Part shown: positions 1 to 5,734 of the stretch, piece after piece
Layout: each line of letters starts with the position of its first letter
How positions within the stretch are numbered: the first letter of the stretch is position 1
Source of the DNA: Prevotella sp. UBA4341
GTDB lineage: Bacteria > Bacteroidota > Bacteroidia > Bacteroidales > Bacteroidaceae
Assembly: GCA_002393705.1 (NCBI GenBank)
Contig: DGTH01000110.1
Coordinates: forward strand, 1 to 6,416
Length of the DNA: 6,416 bases
Direction of reading: 5' to 3'
Made by a program: the position numbers and the translations under genes
The notes under the pieces: generated by a model
Seen by the model: only the letters and a program-made list of their open reading frames with translations
What the model was told of the DNA's origin: nothing
Database searches by the model: none

Positions 1-1
1 G

Positions 2-601
2 GATGAGATGGCATACGAACGTTCTCTGATAGCTGTAAAACCCGAAGATGAGATAGTGAAGACTCTTGAGAGGGTGACTCCAACCCATATGGAGCCTGAT
101 GTAGTGCTACGCAATTCATACGTGTTGGATTTCTTGGGACTGAACGGCTACTATTCTGAAGAAGAACTGGAAGATGCTATCGCCAAACAGCTAGAAGCTT
201 TTATCCTTGAGCTTGGACAAGGTTTCGCATTCTTGGAGCGTCAGAAACGTTTCACAATTGATGGCACAGACTATTATCTTGATTTGCTTTTCTATCATCG
301 AAAGCTGAAGTGCCTGATAGCTATTGACCTCAAACTCGGAAAATTCAAGCCTCAATATAAGGGGCAGATGGAGTTATATCTCAAATATCTGCAGAAATAT
401 GATATGCAACCAGATGAGAATCCACCTATCGGTCTTCTGCTATGCAGCGAAGGTAATACAGAACATATTGAACTGATGATGCTGAACGAGGATCACATTA
501 AAGTGGCTCAATACCTTACCTGCTTACCAGATAAACAGTGGTTTATTGACAAACTCAATCGTTCAATACTCATTGCTAAGGAATATAATGACAATCGCTA
601 A
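2..601 (+). CDS. YhcG/DUF1016-family PD-(D/E)XK nuclease domain protein, C-terminal part (5' end outside window)
   Basis: The frame stays open to the left edge, so the gene almost certainly starts upstream; the ATG at 8 is probably internal. Numbered from that ATG, 197 residues are visible. Residues 36-45 (NSYVLDFLGL) and 63-76 (EAFILELGQGFAFL) are typical of the YhcG C-terminal domain. The nuclease core follows: Asp92 in LDLLFY, then Asp107-Leu-Lys109 in IAIDLKLG, matching the D...(D/E)xK signature, then Gln120 in KGQMELYL and the strand IGLLLCSEG at 141-149. Family members are usually well over 300 residues with an N-terminal DUF1016_N helical domain, which would lie outside the window. They are often found near restriction-modification or other defence genes, but their cellular role is not firmly established. 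Codons are clearly AT-richer than in the genes after 1086, suggesting different ancestry. Family assignment is confident; nuclease activity is inferred from intact motifs. Confidence 0.9.
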   Translation, partial: DEMAYERSLIAVKPEDEIVKTLERVTPTHMEPDVVLRNSYVLDFLGLNGYYSEEELEDAIAKQLEAFILELGQGFAFLERQKRFTIDGTDYYLDLLFYHRKLKCLIAIDLKLGKFKPQYKGQMELYLKYLQKYDMQPDENPPIGLLLCSEGNTEHIELMMLNEDHIKVAQYLTCLPDKQWFIDKLNRSILIAKEYNDNR

Positions 602-608
602 GGAATAT
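575..608. repeat. 12-bp direct repeat, period 22 bp, spanning the stop codon of the nuclease gene
   Basis: GCTAAGGAATAT occurs at 575-586 and again at 597-608. The second copy contains the TAA stop (599-601) of the YhcG-family gene. The two copies are perfect and the ten bases between them are not repeated, so this looks like a decayed or partial short tandem duplication. It may have set the present C-terminus (ending KEYNDNR). Chance is possible but unlikely for a 12-bp identity this close. Confidence 0.6.
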
Positions 609-729
609 CCGCACTGTCGGTGAGTAAGAGGACGTAGCCTAATACGCACTTTTCTAGCAAGTGCCACACAAAATGCCGCAATCAGTTCAAAGGTGTTGAG
701 CAAGCTCAAAAGAAAAAGTTGATCCATGA

Positions 730-761
730 TTTGTTCAGTTCGAAGAAATTACGTACCTTTG
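730..761 (+). promoter_or_regulatory. Bacteroidetes-type promoter (TTTG -33, TAnnTTTG -7)
   Basis: TTTG at 730-733 is followed, after 20 bases, by TACCTTTG at 754-761. This matches the -33/-7 arrangement established for the primary sigma factor of Bacteroidetes. Transcription would begin at about 765-768, inside the left arm of the inverted repeat at 762-807. No credible gene starts directly downstream; the nearest accepted start is at 1086, giving a leader of about 320 nt if it serves that gene. Confidence 0.6.
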
Positions 762-807
762 CACCCAATGATGAGTCATAGTACGGTTGCTGGCTCAGCA
801 TCGGGTG
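762..807. repeat. Inverted repeat at the predicted transcription start (possible operator or 5' RNA hairpin)
   Basis: The arms CACCCAATGATGAG (762-775) and CTCAGCATCGGGTG (794-807) pair at 12 of 14 positions, with mismatches at 767/802 and 771/798, around an 18-base centre. The repeat begins on the base after the -7 element. Because the expected start site lies within the left arm, a DNA operator fits slightly better than a complete RNA hairpin. No T-run long enough for a terminator follows (only TTCTTT). Function is inference. Confidence 0.55.
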
Positions 808-922
808 TTCTTTGATGCAGTTTATAGCAGAATGTGGAATTGAATACGGTCTCCAATTCGTAACCCAGTTTTTCCTCAATTCCCCAGACTGCCTTTATAT
901 AAAGAAATACTGCAATTTCTTA

Positions 923-956
923 CAAAGTTACAAAAAGTCGAGAGCAATACAAAATA
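923..956 (+). repeat. 34-bp imperfect direct repeat, copy 1
   Basis: The stretch begins CAAAGTTAC and ends AATACAAAATA. Compared without gaps to 1003-1036 it matches at 29 of 34 positions, with a start-to-start distance of exactly 80 bp. Both copies lie in the leader of the epimerase-like gene. Sequences of this A-rich style are common between genes in Bacteroidales, so it may be a dispersed intergenic element instead of a gene-specific site. Confidence 0.65.
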
Positions 957-1002
957 AATTCGCATTTATTTTTATTGCCGAGCAGAGTAACTTCGGCAGA
1001 GC

Positions 1003-1036
1003 CAAAGTTACGAAAAAACGAGCGAAATACAAAATA
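1003..1036 (+). repeat. 34-bp imperfect direct repeat, copy 2
   Basis: This is the second copy of the element at 923-956, differing at five positions (1012, 1017, 1018, 1023, 1025). It ends 16 bp before the -7-like box at 1053-1060, where an upstream activating or regulator-binding sequence could sit. Its AAGTTAC (1005-1011) can also pair with GTAACTT at 987-993. Confidence 0.65.
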
Positions 1037-1052
1037 TTCAAAATATTATTTG

Positions 1053-1060
1053 TACCTTTG
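1053..1060 (+). promoter_or_regulatory. -7-like element TACCTTTG upstream of the epimerase-like gene
   Basis: TACCTTTG fits the Bacteroidetes -7 consensus TAnnTTTG and lies 25 bp before the ATG at 1086; the surrounding GTACCTTTGC is identical to that at 753-762. The -33 position, 20 bases upstream, reads ACAA and does not match TTTG, so this promoter would be weak or need help. It would give a leader of about 20 nt. Confidence 0.5.
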
Positions 1061-1085
1061 CGCTCAAAATTCAACTTGAGTAGTT

Positions 1086-2186
1086 ATGAGAAACATCTGT
1101 ATAGTGACGGGCGCACGTCCTAACTTCATCAAGACGGCACCCATCGTAAAAGCCCTCGGGCGGGCTAAGGCTGAGGGGCACGGCGTGGCGTTCTGCCAGG
1201 TGTATGCCGGCACTGAGAAAGACGCCACGCTGGAGCCTTCGCTGTTTGACGACTTGGGCATTTCCCGGCCAGACTTCTTCCTGGGTGTGGATTGTGAAAA
1301 CGTCAACGAGCTGACGGGACGCGTCATGAGCGAGTTTGACGACTACCTCAATGCTCACCCTACGGACGTGGTCATCGTGGTCGATGACCTGGCCAGCACC
1401 ATGGCCGTTGCCATCGTTACCAAGAAGCGCGGCATCAAGCTGGCACACCTCGTGGCCGGCACGCGCTCGTTCGACATCACCATGCCTAAGGAAATCAACC
1501 GCCTCGTCATCGACGGGCTCAGCGACCTGCTGTTTACTGCCGGCCAGTCGTCGAATACCAATGCCACGCGTGAAGGGGCAGACCTTCACAAAATCTACAT
1601 GGTGGGCAACATCCTCATGGACACGCTCCGCCTGTCGCACGACAAGCTGCGCATGCCGCCCGTACTGCTGAGGCTGCGGCTGACTGACTGCCCGTATGTT
1701 GTGTTTACGCTGAACCGCCGTGCGCTCATAGCCGACAAGGCGCTGCTCGAGCAGATGGTGCGCGTGCTGGCTGACTGCGGGTTGCCCGTGGTGGCCCCGC
1801 TGCGTAGCGAGGCCGCCAAGGCTGTAGGCAGCTTCCTCAGCCAGGAGGCCAGGAAGCACTTCCACCTCGTGGCTCCGCTGTCGTATCTGGAGTTTGGGTG
1901 GCTTACGGCTCATGCCTGTGGCATCGTGACTGACTCGGGCAACGTGGCTGAGGAGGCAACGTTCAACGGTGTGCCCTGCATAACGCTCAATAGCTATACT
2001 GAGCACATAGAGACCGTGAAGTTAGGTACGAATGTGCTGGTGGGCGAAGATGCCGGGAGGCTGCGTGAGGAGTTGCAGCGCATGAAGGACGGAGCGTGGA
2101 AGCACGGCTCGCTGCCTGAGCGGTGGGACGGCCGTACGGCCGAACGCATCGTACAGATACTGATAGACTCAGTCGAGAGGGTGTGA
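1086..2186 (+). CDS. wecB: UDP-GlcNAc 2-epimerase (WecB) family protein with an altered active site
   Basis: The 366-residue length is normal for non-hydrolysing UDP-GlcNAc 2-epimerases (GT-B fold, cytoplasmic, UDP-GlcNAc to UDP-ManNAc). Visible landmarks are GARPNFIK (9-16), Asp101 with ASTMA, HLVAGTRSFD (121-130), MPKEINR (133-139), DLLFT (147-151), VGNILMDT (173-180), VTDSGNVAEEA (281-291) and LGTNVLVG (313-320). Compared by eye with active members, several key positions differ: the Glu of HxEAGLR is Val123, the first Glu of PEEINR is Lys135, the His of T(L/G)HRxxN is Asn210, and the His of PVHxxx is Arg240. Asp101 and Glu136 remain. The fold is therefore clear but epimerase activity is doubtful; it may be inactive, a binding protein, or act on another nucleotide sugar. 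The ATG at 1086 has the correct N-terminus and no clear Shine-Dalgarno. The next gene starts 2 bp after the stop. Confidence 0.85.
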   Translation: MRNICIVTGARPNFIKTAPIVKALGRAKAEGHGVAFCQVYAGTEKDATLEPSLFDDLGISRPDFFLGVDCENVNELTGRVMSEFDDYLNAHPTDVVIVVDDLASTMAVAIVTKKRGIKLAHLVAGTRSFDITMPKEINRLVIDGLSDLLFTAGQSSNTNATREGADLHKIYMVGNILMDTLRLSHDKLRMPPVLLRLRLTDCPYVVFTLNRRALIADKALLEQMVRVLADCGLPVVAPLRSEAAKAVGSFLSQEARKHFHLVAPLSYLEFGWLTAHACGIVTDSGNVAEEATFNGVPCITLNSYTEHIETVKLGTNVLVGEDAGRLREELQRMKDGAWKHGSLPERWDGRTAERIVQILIDSVERV

Positions 2187-2188
2187 CG

Positions 2189-3334
2189 ATGAAGCAAGTG
2201 CGACTTTCCCTTTCTTGGCTGCTGGCCCTATGTCTGCTGTTCTGCGCTTGTTCTCAGCGCCAGGACGGTACTGCTGCCGATGGTGGCGATACGCTGCAGT
2301 TGCAGTATGCGCAGCTGCTCACCATTGTTGATTATCCTGACCATTCGCTGGTAACCATTCGTAACCCCTGGCACGAGGGGGTGCTGCACAGCTACGTGCT
2401 CGAGGCGGCTGACTCCATGGACGCGGCTCGGCGAGAGGCACTGACCCGCACGGGGGCAACGTTCGTCAGGGTTCCGCTGACCAGGTCGGCCGTGTTTACC
2501 ACTGTCCATTGTGCCTTGCTCACGGAGTTGGGTCGGCGCGACGCCATTGCTGCCGTGGCTGACCTGCAGTACATCAAGATACCGTGGATTCACGACGAGG
2601 TGCGCGCCGGCCGCATAGCCGACTGCGGGGGAGGTCTGAGTCCTGTGGTAGAGAAGATTATGGACGTGAAGCCTGACGCCATACTGCTGTCGCCCTTCGA
2701 AAATTCCGGTGGCTACGGCAAGGTGGAAGACCTGAGTATCCCCATCATTGAGTGTGCCGAATACATGGAGCCCACGCCCTTGGCACGTGCCGAGTGGATG
2801 AAACTCTACGGCCGGCTCTACGGCTGCGCTGACGTAGCCGACAGCCTCTTTCAGGTGGTTGATAGCTGCTATGGGCAGCTGAAGCGGCGTGCAGCAGAAC
2901 TGGGCCAGGGGCGCCGCGTGCTCATGGACAAGCTGACGGGTAGCGTGTGGTACGTGCCTGGCGGCAAAAGCACCATCGGCCAGATGATTCAGGATGCCGG
3001 CGGCCGTTATCCGTGGGCCGCCGACGAGCACAGTGGCTCCTTATCGCTGCCTTTCGAGACGGTGCTGGAGCGGGCGGCCGACTGCGACGTCTGGCTCTAC
3101 CGCTACAGTGCTCCTGGCCGGCAGACGCTGGGCGAGCTGTCGGCCGAACATCATGGCTACAAGCTGCTGGAGCCCTTCCGCCGGGGGGCGGTCTATGGCT
3201 GCAACGTGGAGCGGTCGCTGTTCTACGAGGAGGCTCCCTTCCGTCCAGACTACCTGTTGCAGGACTTCATTGGCATCATTCATGCTGACACGCTTGCTTT
3301 CCCCTTACGCTACTACGAACCCATACGCCCATGA
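2189..3334 (+). CDS. ABC importer substrate-binding lipoprotein, BtuF/FecB-like (iron-chelate or corrinoid class)
   Basis: The 381-residue protein starts with a lipoprotein signal peptide: MKQVR, a hydrophobic core at 6-20, and Cys21 after Phe-Cys-Ala as the probable lipidated residue. The ATG at 2189 is chosen because this signal begins there; GAGAGGG at 2175-2181 may help initiation. The rest fits the periplasmic binding protein family 2: HSYVL (67-71), SAVFTTVHCALLTELG (100-115), an N-lobe end at SPVVEKIMDVKPDAILL (151-167), a long linking helix around 200-240, PFETVLERAADCDVWL (288-303) in the C-lobe, and RPDYLLQDFIGIIH (352-365). Glu155 and Glu290 sit where BtuF has the two glutamates that dock on its permease (alignment by eye). 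It should deliver ligand to the permease encoded next, whose ATG overlaps this stop. The ligand cannot be told from sequence; siderophore, haem or cobalamin are candidates. Confidence 0.88.
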   Translation: MKQVRLSLSWLLALCLLFCACSQRQDGTAADGGDTLQLQYAQLLTIVDYPDHSLVTIRNPWHEGVLHSYVLEAADSMDAARREALTRTGATFVRVPLTRSAVFTTVHCALLTELGRRDAIAAVADLQYIKIPWIHDEVRAGRIADCGGGLSPVVEKIMDVKPDAILLSPFENSGGYGKVEDLSIPIIECAEYMEPTPLARAEWMKLYGRLYGCADVADSLFQVVDSCYGQLKRRAAELGQGRRVLMDKLTGSVWYVPGGKSTIGQMIQDAGGRYPWAADEHSGSLSLPFETVLERAADCDVWLYRYSAPGRQTLGELSAEHHGYKLLEPFRRGAVYGCNVERSLFYEEAPFRPDYLLQDFIGIIHADTLAFPLRYYEPIRP

Positions 3335-4350
3335 AACGTCCCTCACTCTGCCTCGTGGCCCTCGTCGTGCTGCTCGTGCTGCTCTTTATGCTGAACCTGC
3401 TGAAGGGCAGCATAGACATTCCGGCGGCCGACGTGTGGAGCATCCTTACCGGCAGCGGTGCCGGTGTGAAGCCCTCGTGGCAATACATTGTCATTGAGGG
3501 CCGCTTGCCCCAGGCACTCACGGCTGCGTTCTCTGGAGCGTCGTTGGCCGTCAGCGGACTCATGCTCCAGACGGCCTTCCGCAACCCGCTGGCCGGACCG
3601 TCCATCTTTGGCATTACCAGCGGTGCGGGGCTGGGCGTGGCCCTCGTCATGCTGCTGCTGGGCGGCAGTCTCTCAGTGGGGTCGGTCGGCGTCTCGGGCT
3701 TCGTGGCCCTGCTGGCAGCAGCCTTCACCGGCGCTCTGGCCGTCATGGCGCTCATCTTCTTTTTCTCCACCCTTGTGCGCAACAATGTCATGCTCCTCAT
3801 TGTAGGCATCATGATAGGCTACATAGCCGATTCGGCCGTGTCGCTGCTCAACTTCTTTGCCACCGACGAGGGCGTGAAGTCGTACATGGTCTGGGGCATG
3901 GGCTCGTTCAGTGGCGTCTCCTTGCGCTACGTGCCCGTCTTTGCCTTGCTCTCAGTGTTAGGCCTGCTGCTCGCGCTGCTTCTGGTCAAGCCGCTCAATG
4001 CCCTTATGCTGGGCGACCGCTATGCTGAGAACCTGGGCGTGAACATACGTTTCGTGCGCAATGCCCTGCTCTTGGTGACGGGTCTGCTGACGGCGGTCAC
4101 CACGGCCTTCTGCGGCCCCGTGGCCTTCATCGGACTGGCGGTGCCCCACATTGCCCGGCTGCTCCTGCTCACCGACAACCATCGCTACCTCTTGCCAGGC
4201 ACGATGCTCTCAGGGGCGGTGGTCGCCTTGCTGTGTAACATCGTCTGTGTGCTGCCGGGCGAGACGGGCGTCATACCGTTGAATGCCGTGACGCCCATCA
4301 TTGGTGCGCCGGTCATCATCTACGTCATCATGAGGTCGCGCACGTCTTGA
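3331..4350 (+). CDS. FecCD/BtuC-family ABC transporter permease
   Basis: This 339-residue inner-membrane protein is rich in hydrophobic segments, about ten as expected for the family, the first at residues 7-24. Diagnostic motifs are present: GRLPQ (57-61), SGASLAVSGLMLQ (68-80), RNPLAGPSIFGITSGAGLG (84-102), the cytoplasmic coupling loop GDRYAENLGV (228-237), GPVAFIGLAVPHIAR (262-276), DNHRYLLPG (282-290), and PLNAVTPIIGAP (316-327). The intact coupling loop implies it still pairs with an ATPase. Its ATG overlaps the binding-protein stop in ATGA (3331-3334), a sign of translational coupling. No ATP-binding protein gene follows, unlike most fec/btu-type operons: only 66 bp separate it from a nitroreductase gene. 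Substrate class is iron-chelate/cobalamin by family only. Confidence 0.93.
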   Translation: MKRPSLCLVALVVLLVLLFMLNLLKGSIDIPAADVWSILTGSGAGVKPSWQYIVIEGRLPQALTAAFSGASLAVSGLMLQTAFRNPLAGPSIFGITSGAGLGVALVMLLLGGSLSVGSVGVSGFVALLAAAFTGALAVMALIFFFSTLVRNNVMLLIVGIMIGYIADSAVSLLNFFATDEGVKSYMVWGMGSFSGVSLRYVPVFALLSVLGLLLALLLVKPLNALMLGDRYAENLGVNIRFVRNALLLVTGLLTAVTTAFCGPVAFIGLAVPHIARLLLLTDNHRYLLPGTMLSGAVVALLCNIVCVLPGETGVIPLNAVTPIIGAPVIIYVIMRSRTS

Positions 4351-4416
4351 CTATTCGCACCTCGCACCTCGAAATAACAAAAGTATCAACAAATATAAAC
4401 AGAAAGAAAAAGAAAA
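4351..4416 (+). promoter_or_regulatory. A-rich leader of the nitroreductase gene, with a CGCACCT tandem duplication
   Basis: The heptamer CGCACCT occurs twice in tandem (4356-4362 and 4363-4369). The segment then becomes strongly A-rich and purine-rich up to the ATG, the kind of Shine-Dalgarno-free initiation region that is common in Bacteroidetes. No TAnnTTTG box was found, so it is unclear whether a new transcript starts here. Confidence 0.4.
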
Positions 4417-4944
4417 ATGACAGCATTCAAGGATTTAGTACAGTTGCGCCGCTCTCACCGTAAGTTTACGGGCGAGGAGGTCGATGCCGAAGACCTGCGC
4501 CTCATTATGCGTGCTGCCCTCATGGCCCCTACGTCAAAGGGTCAGCGGGCCTGGCAGTTCGTGGTCACTGACGACCCTATGGACATTGAGAAGCTGAGCG
4601 ATGCCAAGGACATGGGTTCACAGTTCATGAAGGGTGCACCGCTTGCCATCGTCGTGCTGGGCGACCCCCTTCAGAACGACTGCTGGGTGGAGGACGGCTC
4701 CATAGCCGCCATCAGTATGCAGTACCAGGCGGAAGAGCTGGGCTACGGCTCCTGCTGGGTACAGATGCGCGGCCGTGGACTGGCTGACGGCACTCCGGCC
4801 GACACCGTCATACGCGGCATTCTGGACATACCCGACAGTCTCTCCGTGCTCTGCGTCATAGCCCTTGGCCGCAAGGCTGACGAGCGCAAGCCGCAGAACG
4901 AGGACCGGCTGAAGTGGGAGAACGTACACGCCGGAAAGTTCTAA
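4417..4944 (+). CDS. Nitroreductase-family FMN-dependent oxidoreductase
   Basis: The 175-residue protein has the compact nitroreductase fold expected to bind FMN as a homodimer and use NAD(P)H. Evidence: RRSHRKF at 11-17, the N-terminal Arg-rich FMN-phosphate motif; APTSKGQRAWQFVVT at 37-51, matching the APS/T..N.QPW.F region, though with Arg-Ala before Trp46; the helix SIAAISMQYQAEELGYGSCWVQMR at 95-118; and VIALGRKADE at 147-156 near the C-terminus, where family members carry the LGYP-like segment. The length is short but within range. The physiological substrate cannot be predicted; quinones, flavins or nitroaromatics are common for the family. The start is supported by the A-rich leader and by the motif spacing. 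The next gene begins 19 bp after the stop, so co-transcription is likely. Confidence 0.9.
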   Translation: MTAFKDLVQLRRSHRKFTGEEVDAEDLRLIMRAALMAPTSKGQRAWQFVVTDDPMDIEKLSDAKDMGSQFMKGAPLAIVVLGDPLQNDCWVEDGSIAAISMQYQAEELGYGSCWVQMRGRGLADGTPADTVIRGILDIPDSLSVLCVIALGRKADERKPQNEDRLKWENVHAGKF

Positions 4945-4963
4945 CCCCCCAAAATAACGCGCT

Positions 4964-5734
4964 ATGAGAATAGTCATGATAGGAGCCGGACGGGTAGCCA
5001 CCCACCTGGCCCCCGCGCTGGTCAAGGCCGGTCACGACGTGGTGCAGGTCTATAGTCGCACCATGGCGTCGGCAGAATCACTGGCAAGACGCGTCGGTGC
5101 CGCGGCCGTGACGAGCATTGACGACGTAGTGACCGACGCCGAGGTCTATCTTTGCGTGGTGACCGACGCCGCACTGCCCCGCCTGCTGCCCCAGCTGTGC
5201 AGCAAGGGTAGGGGAGAGAAGGCTCTCTTCCTGCACACAGCGGGCAGCATGCCTCTGGACGTCTTTGCAGGCAAGGCCCGCCGCTACGGCGTGGCATGGC
5301 CCATGCAGACGCTCTCCAAGGAGCGCCGGCTCGACTTCCGGCAGGTGCCCCTGTTCATCGAGGCCGACAGTGCCGACACGCTGTCCGTGGTGGAGCAGCT
5401 GGCCCGGAGCATTTCCGACCGTGTCTTGCCACTCACGTCGGCCGACCGTCGGCAGCTGCACCTGAGCAGTGTCTTTGCCTGTAACTTCGTCAACCACTGT
5501 TACGCCTTGGCGGCCGACATCGTGGAGCGTGCCGGCATACCGTTCAGCATGCTGCTGCCACTCATTGACGAGACGGCCCGCAAGGTGCACGACCTGACGC
5601 CCCGCGAGGCCCAGACGGGGCCCGCCGTCAGGTACGACGAGAACGTTATTCGCCGACAGGCCGCCATGCTGACGGGCCGACAGCGCGAAGTCTATGAACT
5701 CATGTCAAAAAGCATTCACGAGCAATATGATTAA
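4964..5734 (+). CDS. Rossmann-like / DUF2520 domain protein (putative NAD(P)-binding oxidoreductase)
   Basis: The 256-residue protein opens with a dinucleotide-binding fold: [19 protein letters not shown] (1-19) carries GxGxxxxxxA, followed by VVQVYSR at 26-32 as the second strand and [13 protein letters not shown] at 59-71. FLHTAGS (89-95) and [12 protein letters not shown] (109-120) are typical of the DUF2520 family. The C-terminal helical domain holds [15 protein letters not shown] (166-180) and [13 protein letters not shown] (217-229). The architecture resembles ProC or ketopantoate-reductase-like dehydrogenases, but the reaction of this family is not known to me. Its stop lies inside the start of the next gene (8-bp overlap, 5727-5734), so the two are translationally coupled and probably regulated together. 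Confidence 0.9.
   Translation: MRIVMIGAGRVATHLAPALVKAGHDVVQVYSRTMASAESLARRVGAAAVTSIDDVVTDAEVYLCVVTDAALPRLLPQLCSKGRGEKALFLHTAGSMPLDVFAGKARRYGVAWPMQTLSKERRLDFRQVPLFIEADSADTLSVVEQLARSISDRVLPLTSADRRQLHLSSVFACNFVNHCYALAADIVERAGIPFSMLLPLIDETARKVHDLTPREAQTGPAVRYDENVIRRQAAMLTGRQREVYELMSKSIHEQYD

Larger units (their letters stand above)
602..1085. other. 484-bp AT-rich intergenic region without a convincing gene
   Basis: No frame here has recognisable protein similarity. The only longer open frame (from about 812 to 1123) gives a Lys/Phe/Ile-rich sequence, crosses the repeats and the promoter-like element, and runs into the next gene, so it was not accepted. The region contains the promoter/inverted-repeat pair at 730-807, a 12-bp perfect palindrome CTTTATATAAAG at 893-904, an AT-only hairpin (902-908 with 915-921), two 34-bp direct repeats, a small hairpin TGCCGA/TCGGCA (976-981 with 993-998) and a -7-like box at 1053. 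No tRNA-like structure or Rho-independent terminator with a T-run was seen. Confidence 0.75.

Noticed and set aside
646..664. Hairpin GCACTT/AAGTGC as a terminator for the nuclease gene
   Set aside because: The stem is only 6 bp and no T-run follows on either strand.
696..709. TTGAGC/GCTCAA palindrome-like motif
   Set aside because: It has a two-base centre and a short stem, is followed by an A-rich and not a T-rich stretch, and has no T-run on the - strand side; too little for a terminator or operator call.
837..859. GAATTG/CAATTC inverted pair
   Set aside because: A 6-bp AT-rich stem with an 11-base loop is expected by chance in sequence of this composition.
602..1085. Cobalamin riboswitch or CRISPR array in the leader of the transporter unit
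   Set aside because: No regularly spaced repeats of CRISPR type and no recognisable B12-box were seen; only two copies of one 34-bp repeat are present.
812..1123. Open frame of about 100 codons in the intergenic region (+ strand)
   Set aside because: It starts at TTG/ATG within an AT-rich gap, has a low-complexity Lys/Phe/Ile-rich translation with no recognisable motif, passes through both 34-bp repeats and the -7 box, and overlaps the start of the epimerase-like gene.
1071..2006. 311-codon open frame on the - strand opposite the epimerase-like gene
   Set aside because: It is a mirror of a GC-rich coding frame: the translation is rich in His/Arg/Val/Gln, has no domain signature, and the + strand frame matches a known family throughout.
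2123..2188. Earlier in-frame start for the binding protein
   Set aside because: It would overlap the upstream gene by 64 bp and place 22 charged residues before an otherwise standard lipoprotein signal peptide that begins at 2189.
2228..3031. 267-codon open frame on the - strand opposite the binding-protein gene
   Set aside because: It is also a shadow of a GC-rich gene; no family motif is visible, while the + strand gives a complete lipoprotein and binding-protein fold.
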